A stretch of 56,995 nt of DNA from an uncultured bacterium (GCA_949285665.1 CASDYC010000002.1:1-56995), one strand, 5' to 3'. Counted from the first letter of the stretch, positions 45,468 to 54,500 are shown. Program-made: numbers and translations. Notes: generated by a model from the letters alone, not told the origin.

Positions 45468-46088
45468 TTATCTTTGGAAAGGCATACCAAGTAAACTAAG
45501 TAACTCATGTGCCTCTTCATCGCTATTAGCAGTAGTGACAATTACAATGTCCATACCTCTAATTTTTGATACTTTATCATAATCGATTTCAGGGAAAATT
45601 AATTGTTCTTTAACACCAAGTGTATAATTTCCTCTTCCATCAAATGAATTTTTACTAACACCTCTGAAATCTCTAACACGAGGAAGTGCAATTGAAACTA
45701 ATTTTTCAAAGAAGGAATACATATAATCACCTCTTAATGTAACTTTAGCACCAATTGGGACTCCTTGTCTTAATTTGAAGTTAGCAATTGATTTTTTAGC
45801 TTTTGTAACAACTGGTCTTTGACCTGTAATTGTCATAAGTTCACTGACAGCTTCATCCAATGCTTTAGCATTTGCTGGAACTGCTGCTTCTCCAACACCA
45901 ACATTAATAACAATTTTTTCTAATTTTGGTGCTTGCATAACACTCTTATAATTAAATTTTTTAATTAATTGAGGTTTTACTTCTTTTTCATATTTACTTC
46001 TTAATTCAGAAGTAAATGCAACTTTTTCAGCTTTACTAGATTTTGAAGAAGATTCTTTTTTGACTTCTTTTTTAACTTCTTTAGCCAT
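45468..46088 (-). CDS. rplE: 50S ribosomal protein L5 with N-terminal extension
   Basis: A 206-residue L5 that binds 5S rRNA and touches the P-site tRNA. The family core ([40 protein letters not shown]) begins near residue 29. The residues before it are a Lys/Glu/Ser-rich extension not found in the usual protein of about 180. The C-terminal part [25 protein letters not shown] is complete. Confidence 0.97.
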   Translation of the reverse strand: MAKEVKKEVKKESSSKSSKAEKVAFTSELRSKYEKEVKPQLIKKFNYKSVMQAPKLEKIVINVGVGEAAVPANAKALDEAVSELMTITGQRPVVTKAKKSIANFKLRQGVPIGAKVTLRGDYMYSFFEKLVSIALPRVRDFRGVSKNSFDGRGNYTLGVKEQLIFPEIDYDKVSKIRGMDIVIVTTANSDEEAHELLSLLGMPFQR

Positions 46089-46105
46089 ATCTACTTTTCT
46101 CCTCC

Positions 46106-46429
46106 TTAATCTAATTTATTACCAGAAGCTTTTGAAACTCTAACTTTAACTTTGCTTCCGTCTTTCTTTGTTTCTGTTTTATAGCCAACTTTAGTTGGTT
46201 TTTTTGTTTTTGGATCTATTACCATGACATTTGATGCATCAATTGGTACATAGATTTCAAGAATATCACCTTGTGGGACGTTTTGTGTTGGTTTTTTGTG
46301 TTTTTTGTGAACATTAACGCCTTCAACAACGACTTTATTCAATTTTGGGAAAACTTTTTGAACAATTCCTTCTTTTCCCTTATCGCTACCTGAGATAACT
46401 CTTACTTTATCGCCTCTTTTAACTTTCAT
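46106..46429 (-). CDS. rplX: 50S ribosomal protein L24
   Basis: A 107-residue L24, an assembly initiator. The KOW motif ([37 protein letters not shown]) and [11 protein letters not shown] are conserved. Normal length and position. Confidence 0.98.
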   Translation of the reverse strand: MKVKRGDKVRVISGSDKGKEGIVQKVFPKLNKVVVEGVNVHKKHKKPTQNVPQGDILEIYVPIDASNVMVIDPKTKKPTKVGYKTETKKDGSKVKVRVSKASGNKLD

Positions 46430-46442
46430 AGCTTATTACCTC

Positions 46443-46817
46443 TTATAATACTTCTGGAGCAAGACTTAATATTTTCATATAGCCTTCTCCTTTTTCTCTT
46501 AATTCACGGGCAACAGGTCCAAAGACTCTAGTGCCAAGTGGAGCGCCATCATCATTAACTAAGACACAAGCATTGTCATCAAATCTAATTGTAGAGCCAT
46601 CACTTCTTAAAATTGGATATGAAGTTCTAACAATTACGCATTTAACGATTTGACCTTTTTTAACTTTGCCATTTGGAATTGCATCTTTAACAGCACATAA
46701 AACAACATCACCAATACTACTTGTTTTACGATAACTTCCACCATATAATCGGAAAACTCTAACGCTTCTTGCACCAGAATTATCGGCGACAACTAAATTT
46801 GTTTCAGTTTGAATCAT
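46443..46817 (-). CDS. rplN: 50S ribosomal protein L14
   Basis: A 124-residue L14 at the subunit interface. It begins [23 protein letters not shown] and ends [25 protein letters not shown], with a two-residue insertion relative to the common 122. Confidence 0.98.
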   Translation of the reverse strand: MIQTETNLVVADNSGARSVRVFRLYGGSYRKTSSIGDVVLCAVKDAIPNGKVKKGQIVKCVIVRTSYPILRSDGSTIRFDDNACVLVNDDGAPLGTRVFGPVARELREKGEGYMKILSLAPEVL

Positions 46818-46818
46818 T

Positions 46819-47196
46819 TTAGTTTTCCTCCTTTTTTTCTTCTTTTACTTCTTCTTGTTTAGTAGCAGAAATTTCTTCTTCTACTTCTTTTTCAAGTTCT
46901 TGTTCAATTCTTTCTTCTTCTTGTTTAATATCTGATTGATGAAGTTTATCAATTGATACTAAGACAAATCTTTTTAAAGCACTAAGTTTTCTTGTCTCCA
47001 TAATTGTGACAACATCACCAACATTTGCTTTATTTAATTCATCATGAGCATAATATTTTTTAGAATATTTAACTCTTTTTCCATATTTAGCGTGTTTTTT
47101 ATAAGTTTCGACTAATACGGTGATAGTTTTGTCATTTTTATTTGAAATGACAGTACCTTGAATAGTTCTTCTAATATTTCTTTCCATCTTAGTCAT
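46819..47196 (-). CDS. rpsQ: 30S ribosomal protein S17 with C-terminal extension
   Basis: A 125-residue S17. The normal OB-fold part ([40 protein letters not shown]) ends near residue 86. About 38 Glu/Lys-rich residues follow, predicted to be a charged helix or disordered tail. It starts 5 bp after the rpmC stop. Confidence 0.97.
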   Translation of the reverse strand: MTKMERNIRRTIQGTVISNKNDKTITVLVETYKKHAKYGKRVKYSKKYYAHDELNKANVGDVVTIMETRKLSALKRFVLVSIDKLHQSDIKQEEERIEQELEKEVEEEISATKQEEVKEEKKEEN

Positions 47197-47201
47197 CCTC
47201 C

Positions 47202-47399
47202 TTACTTAACACCATTTTCTCGTTCTTTTTTAACAGTTAATACACGAGCAATATCTTTTCTAACTTGTCTTACTTGTTCGCCGTGTTCTAATTGACCAAC
47301 AGCTTTCTTTCTTCTCAAGTGGAATAATTCTTCTTTAAGTAAGTAAACTTTTTGATTTAATTCTTCATCGCTTAATTGTCTAATTTCATCTATTTTCAT
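47202..47399 (-). CDS. rpmC: 50S ribosomal protein L29
   Basis: A 65-residue two-helix protein near the exit tunnel. [30 protein letters not shown] and the following [22 protein letters not shown] are standard. Confidence 0.97.
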   Translation of the reverse strand: MKIDEIRQLSDEELNQKVYLLKEELFHLRRKKAVGQLEHGEQVRQVRKDIARVLTVKKERENGVK

Positions 47400-47402
47400 A
47401 AA

Positions 47403-47831
47403 TTACTTACTCTCCTTTAATGTGTCGGCTTTTGATACGACACGACATTTAATTGGAAGTTTATAAGCAGCTAATCTAAGTGCTTCTCTTGCATCAGCTT
47501 CACTTACGCCACCCATTTCAAACATAATTCTTCCTTTTTTAACAACTGCAACGTAGTATTCTGGACTACCTTTACCAGAACCCATACGAACTTCAGCTGG
47601 TTTTTTAGTTTTTGCAAGATGAGGGAATATTCTAATGTAAACTTTACCAGATCTTTTTGTATATCTTGTTAAGACGATACGAGCAGATTCGATTTGTTTA
47701 GCACTAATCCATGCACCTTCTAAAGCTTCTAAACCAAATTCACCAAAAGCAACAGTATTACCTTTAGTAGCTACACCTTCATATCTAATAATGTGAGGTC
47801 TTCTATATTTAAGTCTTTTTGGTTGTAACAT
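47403..47831 (-). CDS. rplP: 50S ribosomal protein L16
   Basis: A 142-residue L16 at the A-site side of the large subunit. [61 protein letters not shown] and the KLPIKCRVV end match the family. Confidence 0.98.
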   Translation of the reverse strand: MLQPKRLKYRRPHIIRYEGVATKGNTVAFGEFGLEALEGAWISAKQIESARIVLTRYTKRSGKVYIRIFPHLAKTKKPAEVRMGSGKGSPEYYVAVVKKGRIMFEMGGVSEADAREALRLAAYKLPIKCRVVSKADTLKESK

Positions 47832-47836
47832 AGATA

Positions 47837-48559
47837 TTATTCTCCTTCCTCACTAGTTTCTCTTTTAGGTTTAATATCTTTTTCTCCTCTACAAATCCAA
47901 ACTTTAATACCTAATCTTCCATAAGTAGTTCTTGCTTCGGCATTTGCATAATCGATATCACTTCTTAAAGTGTGTAAAGATAAGATACCTTCTTTATAGC
48001 CTTCGCTTCTTGCAATATCAGCTCCAGCTAATCTTCCAGAAACTTCTGTTTTAATACCAAGAGCACCAGCTCTTTTAACTTGTTGAATTGCTTTCTTTTG
48101 AGCGATTCTAAAGCTAACTCTATTTTCTAATTGGTTAGCAATTCTTTGAGCAACAATGTGAGCGTCTAAATCTGGGTTTTTAACTTCAACAATTTCAACT
48201 CTTGGAGTACCAGATTTAACAACTTTACTTAAACCTTTTTTAAGAGCATTTAAGTTAACATTGTCTTTTCCAATGACAATACCAACTACGGCAACAAAGA
48301 TTTTAATTGTAACTAATTGGCCTTTATCATTTTTGACTCTATCAATTTCGATATGTGATAAATAAGGATCAGTATCTTTTGATTTAACTTCTTTATTTTT
48401 AGTATCACGATATCCATTTAATACTTTTGTAATATATTTTCTAATTGCAATATCTTCTAAAAGATAAGTTGAGAAATCTTTATTGTTTGCGTACCAATGT
48501 GTATTCCAGTCTCTATTGATACCAATTCTCATACCAACTGGATTAACTTTTTGTCCCAT
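47837..48559 (-). CDS. rpsC: 30S ribosomal protein S3
   Basis: A 240-residue S3 at the mRNA entry. It starts [25 protein letters not shown], has a KH domain, and includes the C-terminal [18 protein letters not shown] short insertion with [10 protein letters not shown] is present in the first domain. Confidence 0.98.
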   Translation of the reverse strand: MGQKVNPVGMRIGINRDWNTHWYANNKDFSTYLLEDIAIRKYITKVLNGYRDTKNKEVKSKDTDPYLSHIEIDRVKNDKGQLVTIKIFVAVVGIVIGKDNVNLNALKKGLSKVVKSGTPRVEIVEVKNPDLDAHIVAQRIANQLENRVSFRIAQKKAIQQVKRAGALGIKTEVSGRLAGADIARSEGYKEGILSLHTLRSDIDYANAEARTTYGRLGIKVWICRGEKDIKPKRETSEEGE

Positions 48560-48576
48560 TAAATCTCATCTCCTCC

Positions 48577-49221
48577 TTATCTTTCTTTAACAACACAAGT
48601 GATATGACACATTCTTTTAATTAAACCACTAGCGCTACCTTTTGCTCTTGGTAAATATCTTTTCATTCTCATACCATCTGTGGCATAAATTTCTTTAATG
48701 TATAACTTCTCATCATCTAAGTTGAAGTTATTTACTGCATTTGCTGTAGCACTATTTATAACTTTTAATGCAGGCATAGCAGCAGCTTTATTTAAATTCT
48801 TTAAGATTGCAACTGCATCTTTAACATCTTTTCCTCTAACTAAATCAAGAACTAATCTTGCTTTTCTTGGAGTACATCTGATATTTTTTGCAACTGCTCT
48901 AGCTTCACTTACAGGATTTGGAAGTTCTTGAGGTTGTTTAGCTTTTTCTTTTTCGGCTTTCTTTTGAGCTTTTTGATTAGCTTTTTCAACTTTCTTAGCT
49001 TCTTTTTCTGCTTTTTTGCTAGCTTTCTTATCAACAACTTTTTCTACTTTTTCTTCTACTGGTTTTTCTTCGACAGCTTTTTCTACTTTTTCTTCTGCTT
49101 TTTTAGTAACTTTTTTTGCTGTTGTAGTTTTTTTAGTAGTAGAAGTTGTTTTTCTAGTTCTAGTTGTTTTCTTTTCTTCACTTTTTACTTCTTGAGTAGG
49201 TGTTTTAACTTCTTCAGCCAT
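48577..49221 (-). CDS. rplV: 50S ribosomal protein L22 with long N-terminal extension
   Basis: A 214-residue L22, almost twice the normal length. The conserved part starts at about residue 107 (ARAVAKNIRCTPRKARLVLDLVRGKDV) and ends with the tunnel-lining loop region (MRMKRYLPRAKGSASGLIKR). Residues 1-105 are Lys/Glu/Thr/Ala-rich low complexity, like an extended charged helix. The extension has the same reading frame, strand and base use as the rest, and its ATG has a GGAGG upstream, so it appears real. It overlaps rpsS by 1 bp. Confidence 0.96.
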   Translation of the reverse strand: MAEEVKTPTQEVKSEEKKTTRTRKTTSTTKKTTTAKKVTKKAEEKVEKAVEEKPVEEKVEKVVDKKASKKAEKEAKKVEKANQKAQKKAEKEKAKQPQELPNPVSEARAVAKNIRCTPRKARLVLDLVRGKDVKDAVAILKNLNKAAAMPALKVINSATANAVNNFNLDDEKLYIKEIYATDGMRMKRYLPRAKGSASGLIKRMCHITCVVKER

Positions 49222-49514
49222 TATTTCTTACCTCCTGCAGCTTTATCTTCCGCATTATTTCCAGAGTGACCTTTGAAGGTTCTTGTTGGAGAAAATTCTC
49301 CAAGTTTATGACCTACCATGTCTTCTGTAATATAAACTGTAATAAATTCTCGACCATTATAAACAGCAAAGGTGTGTTCAACAAATGATGGGAATATTGT
49401 GGATCTTCTTGACCAAGTTTTAATAACTTCTTTTTTATTTGCTTTATTTAAAGCATCAACTTTTTTAAGCAAATATGCGTCGCAGAATGGACCTTTTTTT
49501 AAACTTCTTGCCAT
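49221..49514 (-). CDS. rpsS: 30S ribosomal protein S19
   Basis: A 97-residue S19 of the small-subunit head. [19 protein letters not shown] and [49 protein letters not shown] are near consensus. A ribosome binding site GGAGG precedes the ATG. Confidence 0.98.
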   Translation of the reverse strand: MARSLKKGPFCDAYLLKKVDALNKANKKEVIKTWSRRSTIFPSFVEHTFAVYNGREFITVYITEDMVGHKLGEFSPTRTFKGHSGNNAEDKAAGGKK

Positions 49515-49532
49515 TATTAACTTCCTCCTTTA

Positions 49533-50369
49533 CTATTTACCATTAACTCTACTAATAATTAATTTAGTTGAAGATTTTTTAACTCTTCTTGTCTTGACAC
49601 CAAGTGCTCTCTTACCCCATGGAGTTCTTGGAGCATCTCTTCCGACAGGACATTTACCTTCACCACCACCGTGAGGGTGATCAGTTGGGTTCATAGCACT
49701 ACCTCTAACAGTAGGTCTAATACCTAACCATCTAGTTTTACCAGCTTTACCTAAATTAATTAATGAATAATCAATATTTCCAACGATACCGATTGTTGCA
49801 CGACATTTTCCAAGAATTTTTCTTGTTTCACCACTTTGTAATCTTACAATAACATATTTTCCTTCTTTACCAAGGATTTGAGCACTGCTTCCAGCAGCTC
49901 TACAAAGTTGGCCACCTTTATTTGGTGTAAGTTCAACGTTATGAACTCTAGTACCTTCTGGAATATTTTCTAATAACATTGAGTTACCAGTTAAAATATC
50001 AGCTGCATCTGAAGAGATAACTTTATCACCAACTTTAATTCCAAGTGGAGAAAGAATATATCTTTTTTCTCCATCAATGTAATTAATTAATGAAATGTAA
50101 GCATTTCTGTTTGGATCGTATTCGATGGATGCAACTTTACCAACGATATCAAATTTATTTCTTTTAAAATCAATAATACGATACTTTCTTTTATGCCCTC
50201 CACCGATGTGTCTTGTTGTAATAACACCTTGTTGATTACGACCACCAGTTTTTGTTAACTTTCTTAAAAGTGATTTTTCAGGAGCATTATTTTTTGTTAA
50301 TTCTTCAAAAGTCGTATTAGTCATAGCTCTACGAGATGGACTTGTAGGCTTATATGTTCTAATTCCCAT
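49533..50369 (-). CDS. rplB: 50S ribosomal protein L2
   Basis: A 278-residue L2 that supports the peptidyl transferase centre. [34 protein letters not shown] and the essential [14 protein letters not shown] loop are present. Confidence 0.98.
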   Translation of the reverse strand: MGIRTYKPTSPSRRAMTNTTFEELTKNNAPEKSLLRKLTKTGGRNQQGVITTRHIGGGHKRKYRIIDFKRNKFDIVGKVASIEYDPNRNAYISLINYIDGEKRYILSPLGIKVGDKVISSDAADILTGNSMLLENIPEGTRVHNVELTPNKGGQLCRAAGSSAQILGKEGKYVIVRLQSGETRKILGKCRATIGIVGNIDYSLINLGKAGKTRWLGIRPTVRGSAMNPTDHPHGGGEGKCPVGRDAPRTPWGKRALGVKTRRVKKSSTKLIISRVNGK

Positions 50370-50409
50370 TTTCTATTTCTCCTATATTTATCCTATATAT
50401 ATGTGGCGA

Positions 50410-50760
50410 TTATTCTTTAAATAAATCAATAGCTTCGCCAGTTGCAATTGTAACAATTGCTTTTTTATAACCAGAGATAACACCTTTATATCTGCTACCT
50501 CTTGTTGTTTGCTTTTCAATAACATTTGAAATAGCAACTTTTTCTACTTTTACTTTGAAGATTTTTTCAACAGCATTTTTAACTTGAATCTTGTTAGCAT
50601 TCTTTGAAACTTCAAATGTAGCTTTATTTTGAGATTGCATTAAATTCATGCTTTTTTCTGTAATAACAGGTCGAATAATTACTTCTAAGTCATTAATTGT
50701 TGGAGCTTTGAAGTTTAATTCATTTTTAACTTCTTCGACTTTCTTTTTACCTCTAGCCAT
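50410..50760 (-). CDS. rplW: 50S ribosomal protein L23
   Basis: A 116-residue L23, docking site for trigger factor and SRP at the tunnel exit. The core (IRPVITEKSMNLMQSQNKATFEVSKNANKIQVKNAVEKIFKVKV) starts near residue 29. A Lys/Glu-rich start of about 20 residues makes it longer than the usual 95. Its start overlaps the rplD stop by 1 bp. Confidence 0.97.
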   Translation of the reverse strand: MARGKKKVEEVKNELNFKAPTINDLEVIIRPVITEKSMNLMQSQNKATFEVSKNANKIQVKNAVEKIFKVKVEKVAISNVIEKQTTRGSRYKGVISGYKKAIVTIATGEAIDLFKE

Positions 50761-51380
50761 TATTTAAGTGCCTCCTCAACTTTTTTAATATCTTCTTTAC
50801 TAATAACTAATTGATTAGCATTTAGTAAATCATAGACTGAAATGTTATTTACACCTCTTAAATTAACATTAGCTAAATTTGAAGCTGCTTTACTAACATT
50901 TTCATCATCACTGACAAGTAAAACTTTCTTTTCAGCTTTTAAGTTTTTAAGAATTTGATTTAATTCTTTTGTTTTACCTTCAACTTTTAATTCATCAACA
51001 ACAATTAATCCATCTTTTACTTTAAGAGTTAAAGCGGATTTAAGTGCTAATGCATGAGCTTTTTTATTTTGTGATAATTTGTAAGATTGATTTCCATCTG
51101 GTCCAAGGGCATTTCCTCCACCAACCCAGATTGGAGATCTTGTGGAACCAGCTCTTGCTCTTCCAGTACCTTTTTGTCTCCATGGTTTTTTACCGCCACC
51201 TGAGACTTCAGCTCTTGTTTTTGTTTTAGCCGTAGCTTGTCTCATATTTGCTTGATAAACTTGAACGGCATCAAACATAACTTGATTATTTACTTCTACT
51301 TGGAATACACTTGCATCTAAAGCTAATTTATCAAGTGATTCACCACTTGTAGAATAAACATTAACATTAACTTTTTTCAT
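50760..51380 (-). CDS. rplD: 50S ribosomal protein L4
   Basis: A 206-residue L4, part of the tunnel constriction. The loop KPWRQKGTGRARAGSTRSPIWVGGG is conserved. In E. coli L4 represses its own S10 operon through the leader; whether this holds here is unknown. Confidence 0.98.
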   Translation of the reverse strand: MKKVNVNVYSTSGESLDKLALDASVFQVEVNNQVMFDAVQVYQANMRQATAKTKTRAEVSGGGKKPWRQKGTGRARAGSTRSPIWVGGGNALGPDGNQSYKLSQNKKAHALALKSALTLKVKDGLIVVDELKVEGKTKELNQILKNLKAEKKVLLVSDDENVSKAASNLANVNLRGVNNISVYDLLNANQLVISKEDIKKVEEALK

Positions 51381-51403
51381 GTTTTATTCTCCTTTCAAAT
51401 TTA

Positions 51404-52102
51404 TTAAGCCTCTTGCTTAACTTCTTCAGCTTTATTGTTAACTAATTCTTTAACAACTTCTTTTGTACCTTTTTGAGTTTTGACAGCTGATCTAATTTTT
51501 ACAAATGATTTTTTAGCACCTGGAAGTCCACCTCTAATTAAGATGTAATTCTTTTCTGTATTAACATCTACTACTAATAAGTTTTGAAGTGTTGCAGATT
51601 TATTTCCATGGTGACCAGACATTCTTTTTCCTGGTAAGACTCTGTTGTTACATCTACCATTATTAGCAAATGAACCAACTTGTCTATGATAACCTGATCC
51701 GTGTCCTTTTGGACCAATTGCAAATCCATATCTTTGAATTGCACCGAGGTATCCTCTTCCTTTACTTGTTCCAATTACATCAACAACATCGCCAGCTTTG
51801 AATAAGTCAACTTTAACTTCACTACCAACTGTGAATGAACTTAATTCATCACCTTTAATTTCAAATAAGTGTTGTTTTGGTGAAACATTAGCTTTTTTGA
51901 AAATACCTTTTTCACATTTATTAAGTCTTGATTCTTTTGCATCTTCTAAACCAACTTGAAGAGCAGAATAACCATCAACATCATTTGTTTTTACTTGAGT
52001 AACGACGTTAGGTAAAACTTCAACTACTGTAACTGCGTATGATGTTCCATCTTTTGCAAAGACTTGAGTCATACCCATTTTACGACCAATAATTTCCTTC
52101 AT
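51404..52102 (-). CDS. rplC: 50S ribosomal protein L3
   Basis: A 232-residue L3, an assembly initiator reaching towards the peptidyl transferase centre. MKEIIGRKMGMTQVF, GTSKGRGYLGAIQRYGF and the PGKRMSGHHGNKSATLQNL stretch are conserved. A C-terminal tail of about 20 charged residues exceeds the usual 209. Confidence 0.98.
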   Translation of the reverse strand: MKEIIGRKMGMTQVFAKDGTSYAVTVVEVLPNVVTQVKTNDVDGYSALQVGLEDAKESRLNKCEKGIFKKANVSPKQHLFEIKGDELSSFTVGSEVKVDLFKAGDVVDVIGTSKGRGYLGAIQRYGFAIGPKGHGSGYHRQVGSFANNGRCNNRVLPGKRMSGHHGNKSATLQNLLVVDVNTEKNYILIRGGLPGAKKSFVKIRSAVKTQKGTKEVVKELVNNKAEEVKQEA

Positions 52103-52116
52103 GCTTTACCTCCTTC

Positions 52117-52431
52117 TTATAATTTAATATCGATATCAACACCACTTGGTAAATCTAATCTTCTTAATAAGTCGATAGTTTGTTTTGTTGGATGAATAAT
52201 ATCGATTAGTCTCTTATGAGTTCTAATTTCAAATTGTTCACGTGAATCTTTGTATTTGTGAACGGCTCTTAAGATAGTATAGACTTGTCTTTCAGTTGGT
52301 AATGGGACAGGTCCAATAATATCAGCGCCTGATTTCTTCGCAACATCTATAATTTTTTGAACGCTTGCTTCAAGAATTCTAAAATCATAAGCTTGTAATC
52401 TAATGCGAATTTTGTTTTCTTGTTTAGCCAT
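52117..52431 (-). CDS. rpsJ: 30S ribosomal protein S10
   Basis: A 104-residue S10, first gene of the S10 operon. [21 protein letters not shown] and [39 protein letters not shown] are standard. AGGAGG precedes the ATG. It follows a 130-nt structured leader. Confidence 0.98.
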   Translation of the reverse strand: MAKQENKIRIRLQAYDFRILEASVQKIIDVAKKSGADIIGPVPLPTERQVYTILRAVHKYKDSREQFEIRTHKRLIDIIHPTKQTIDLLRRLDLPSGVDIDIKL

Positions 52432-52561
52432 GAATTTTCCTCCTGTTTTTCTTTAATAGGCTCTTAGTAAATAGCGCTCAACACGAGTTCCCTGACCACT
52501 TATCATGACAACGCCTATCGGTGTATCAGCAATCTCGCATATCAATACCCTATTCACATGC
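52432..52561 (-). ncRNA. Candidate structured leader of the S10 operon
   Basis: The 5' region of about 130 nt is clearly richer in G and C than the surrounding AT-rich spacers. On the minus strand ATAGGC (52518-52513) can pair with GCCTAT (52461-52456) and close a domain of about 63 nt, with an inner CTC-GTGTT-GAG hairpin (near 52480-52470). An upstream GGTAT/ATACACC pairing (about 52550-52522) can form a second stem. This is the expected place for an autoregulatory ribosomal leader. I do not recognise a known family. Confidence 0.5.
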
Positions 52562-52567
52562 TTTAAT

Positions 52568-52596
52568 ATAATAGTATATATATTAATATATAGCAA
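52568..52596 (-). promoter_or_regulatory. Promoter of the S10-spc-alpha cluster
   Basis: On the minus strand, -35 TTGCTA (52596-52591), 17-bp spacer, -10 TATTAT (52573-52568), with T-rich UP-like sequence upstream. The predicted start is near 52561. I see no other strong promoter in the following 15 kb, so most of the 30 genes probably depend on it. Confidence 0.7.
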
Positions 52597-52834
52597 GAAA
52601 AAAATGAGCTTTTTTTAAGTTTTTTTTACATTATTACTAAACTTTATAAAAATTAGGCAATTTTTAAAAAAGATATCTCATAAAATAAAGATTTGACGTG
52701 TTTTTTGATTTTTAAAAACTCTGCAAAACCTCAATATTTTATAATTAAATTTTAAAAAATCCTGTAAAACCTCAATATTTTTATAATTGTATAATAATAT
52801 GTTAAAATTATATAAACTGCATTAGCATATCATT
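52597..52834. other. Spacer between the S10 promoter and the kinase module
   Basis: AT-rich spacer without a gene. It holds the T-rich region upstream of the S10 promoter, a pair of direct repeats (52711-52788), and the beginning of a 29-bp repeat that overlaps the end of the next gene. Confidence 0.5.
52711..52788. repeat. Two direct repeats of about 37 bp
   Basis: Copies at 52711-52746 and 52751-52788 share TTTAAAAA, then a short variable part, then AAAACCTCAATATTTT and TATAATT. The offset is 40-41 bp. They lie between the S10 promoter and the end of the kinase module. Function unknown. Confidence 0.75.
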
Positions 52835-52846
52835 TTATTTTTGCAA
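52818..52846 (+). repeat. 29-bp direct repeat, left copy
   Basis: Shares 26 of 29 bases with 54501-54529 in the same orientation; core TAGCATATCATTTTA. It includes the stop codon and last codons of the HipS-like gene. Confidence 0.8.
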
Positions 52847-53608
52847 TTTTTTCTTTTCTCGATAAAATTTATCTATTGAAATATTTAATAAATTAGCAGC
52901 TTCTTTTGATGTTATTTCTTTATTTTTAACTCTACTTAATATTTCTAAAAATTTTAATTTATCAATTTTTAGTGGCTTTCTTCCTTTATATTTATTATTG
53001 TTTTTTGCAATCGTAATACCATCAAGTTGTTTTATTTTATTCGCTTCTAGAGATCTAGAATATATATTAATTAAAATATTATAGATAAGTTTTCGATTCT
53101 CATCATTTATTTCTTCATTATTAATTAAGATATTGTTTCCTTTTGTAATATTATTTAGTATTTTTTTAATATAGCTTGTTGTATTATCTTTAGTTACTAA
53201 ATTATTAATAAGAACTTCTTCTTTTTCTTCATAAGGTATTAAATATAAATAATCTCCAGAATAATATTTATTTGTTTTTATTAAATATAATAAAGGATCC
53301 ATAAATGACATATTAACTTCAGCTAATAATTCATGATAATCTTCTCTATTTTTATTTGGAACCCTTTCTGAAATAAATGTTGGAAGAACATTATCTCTTA
53401 TGTATTCTTTTTTATGTAAATCTAAATTTAAACCTGGGATTCCTTGAAAAAAAATTGCAGAAGTTAAACTAATTACCGAATAATTTGGTTCAAAAACATA
53501 TTTAAAAGATTCATCATCATTTAAAAAATATGAAATCGTACAAAGTCGATATTCAAAATTGTATTGATCTTTAACGCATATTATTGCTTTTGAATTATAA
53601 GTTTTCAT
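52835..53608 (-). CDS. HipS-like domain fused to a resolvase HTH (probable antitoxin)
   Basis: A 257-residue chimera. Residues about 1-125 resemble the N-terminal subdomain of HipA (HipS in split systems): YVFEPNYSVISL, GIPGL, then VLPTFISERVPNKNREDYHELL and MDPLLYLI, SGDYLYLIP. The C-terminus (about 190-257) reads like the DNA-binding end of a serine resolvase: QLDGITIAKNNNKYKGRKP, then ITSKEAANLLNISIDKFYR (HTH_7). No recombinase catalytic domain is present. Its start lies 14 bp inside the end of the kinase gene, so the pair is translationally coupled. I infer a combined antitoxin and operon repressor. Weak or absent ribosome binding site supports coupling. Confidence 0.65.
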   Translation of the reverse strand: MKTYNSKAIICVKDQYNFEYRLCTISYFLNDDESFKYVFEPNYSVISLTSAIFFQGIPGLNLDLHKKEYIRDNVLPTFISERVPNKNREDYHELLAEVNMSFMDPLLYLIKTNKYYSGDYLYLIPYEEKEEVLINNLVTKDNTTSYIKKILNNITKGNNILINNEEINDENRKLIYNILINIYSRSLEANKIKQLDGITIAKNNNKYKGRKPLKIDKLKFLEILSRVKNKEITSKEAANLLNISIDKFYREKKKLQK

Positions 53609-54470
53609 CTTCTTTTGCCCGTAATTTAATATATGAATATTTTAATATTTTTTCATATCTTTCTTTTAGTATTAATTTATAAAAAGATTTATGAATTTCG
53701 CTAATTAATGGAATTTCATCAATTAATTTATTTATTTTATCTAAATTAATTCTAGGATATATTCTTAACAAAGCTTCATTAACTTCTTTAAATTTTAATG
53801 AAGAAATAACATCAAAATATGAACTTTTTTTTCCATTTAGTTTAATTTGTGAGGTTGGAAAATTATAAACTCTTTTGTTTATCTCTTCTTGATTATTCAT
53901 TATAAATAACATTTCATTTTCATCAATTAAATTTGGAAATAGACAAGAGCCATTATCAAATATTGGAGATATTTTATATTTATTATTCTTTTTTAAAAAG
54001 CCCCAGTTTCCACCATGTCTATCAAAATTACCTAAAAATGCATCAATAATATATACATCAAAAAAAGTAGATATTGTTTCACTTACATTTGTTATTTTCT
54101 TATTTATTGTTAATAATTTGATAATATCTTTATATGAATATTGATATTTTTCTTTATCTTCTTCAATTGTTGATTCTCCAACATCATTAAAAGGAACAAA
54201 ACAATATCCATCACTTATAAAATCTTTACAAGCAACTACTTCTTTATTATCGTATAAGCCTAAGTATGTTTCTTGGCAATTAATTTTTAATAATTGATAA
54301 ATATGAGAACCTAAATATTCTGATATATGATTATAACGATAACCAAATGGAGTATTTTTTTGAAATTTAAGCATATAAAAATTACCATCTATGATTATTC
54401 CTAATTTTCTTTCAGAACCTCCATAGGATTTATTACTTAATTTATAATTATTAAAATTAATTAAAATCAT
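53595..54470 (-). CDS. HipT/CtkA-like Ser/Thr kinase (probable toxin)
   Basis: A 291-residue kinase of the HipA/CtkA fold. A Gly-rich loop YGGSERKLG is at 16-24, the ATP-binding Lys is K35 (YMLKF) and a helix Glu follows at about 51. The catalytic segment GNFDRHGGNWG (147-157) holds Asp150 and Asn155 with the same spacing as HipA D309 and N314, and the metal Asp172 is in IFDNGSC. The HipA N-terminal domain is missing; it appears in the next gene. In relatives the kinase stops growth by phosphorylating a tRNA synthetase. It is the first gene of the pair, without a ribosome binding site, 6 nt after TATAAT. Confidence 0.8.
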   Translation of the reverse strand: MILINFNNYKLSNKSYGGSERKLGIIIDGNFYMLKFQKNTPFGYRYNHISEYLGSHIYQLLKINCQETYLGLYDNKEVVACKDFISDGYCFVPFNDVGESTIEEDKEKYQYSYKDIIKLLTINKKITNVSETISTFFDVYIIDAFLGNFDRHGGNWGFLKKNNKYKISPIFDNGSCLFPNLIDENEMLFIMNNQEEINKRVYNFPTSQIKLNGKKSSYFDVISSLKFKEVNEALLRIYPRINLDKINKLIDEIPLISEIHKSFYKLILKERYEKILKYSYIKLRAKEDENL

Positions 54471-54476
54471 GAACTT

Positions 54477-54482
54477 ATTATA
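54477..54482 (-). promoter_or_regulatory. -10 box of the kinase module, predicted leaderless
   Basis: On the minus strand TATAAT, then AAGTTC, then the ATG at 54470. No ribosome binding site is possible in 6 nt. The right 29-bp repeat begins 19 bp farther upstream and could be the operator of the module. Confidence 0.55.
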
Positions 54483-54500
54483 ATAAATAAAACTAATTAT

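Noticed and set aside
48928-49269. Phe/Ser-rich frame opposite rplV
   Set aside because: It is the antisense shadow of the Lys/Glu-rich L22 extension; no ribosome binding site and extreme composition.
52835-53608. A functional serine recombinase
   Set aside because: Only the C-terminal linker and HTH resemble a resolvase; the catalytic Ser domain is absent.
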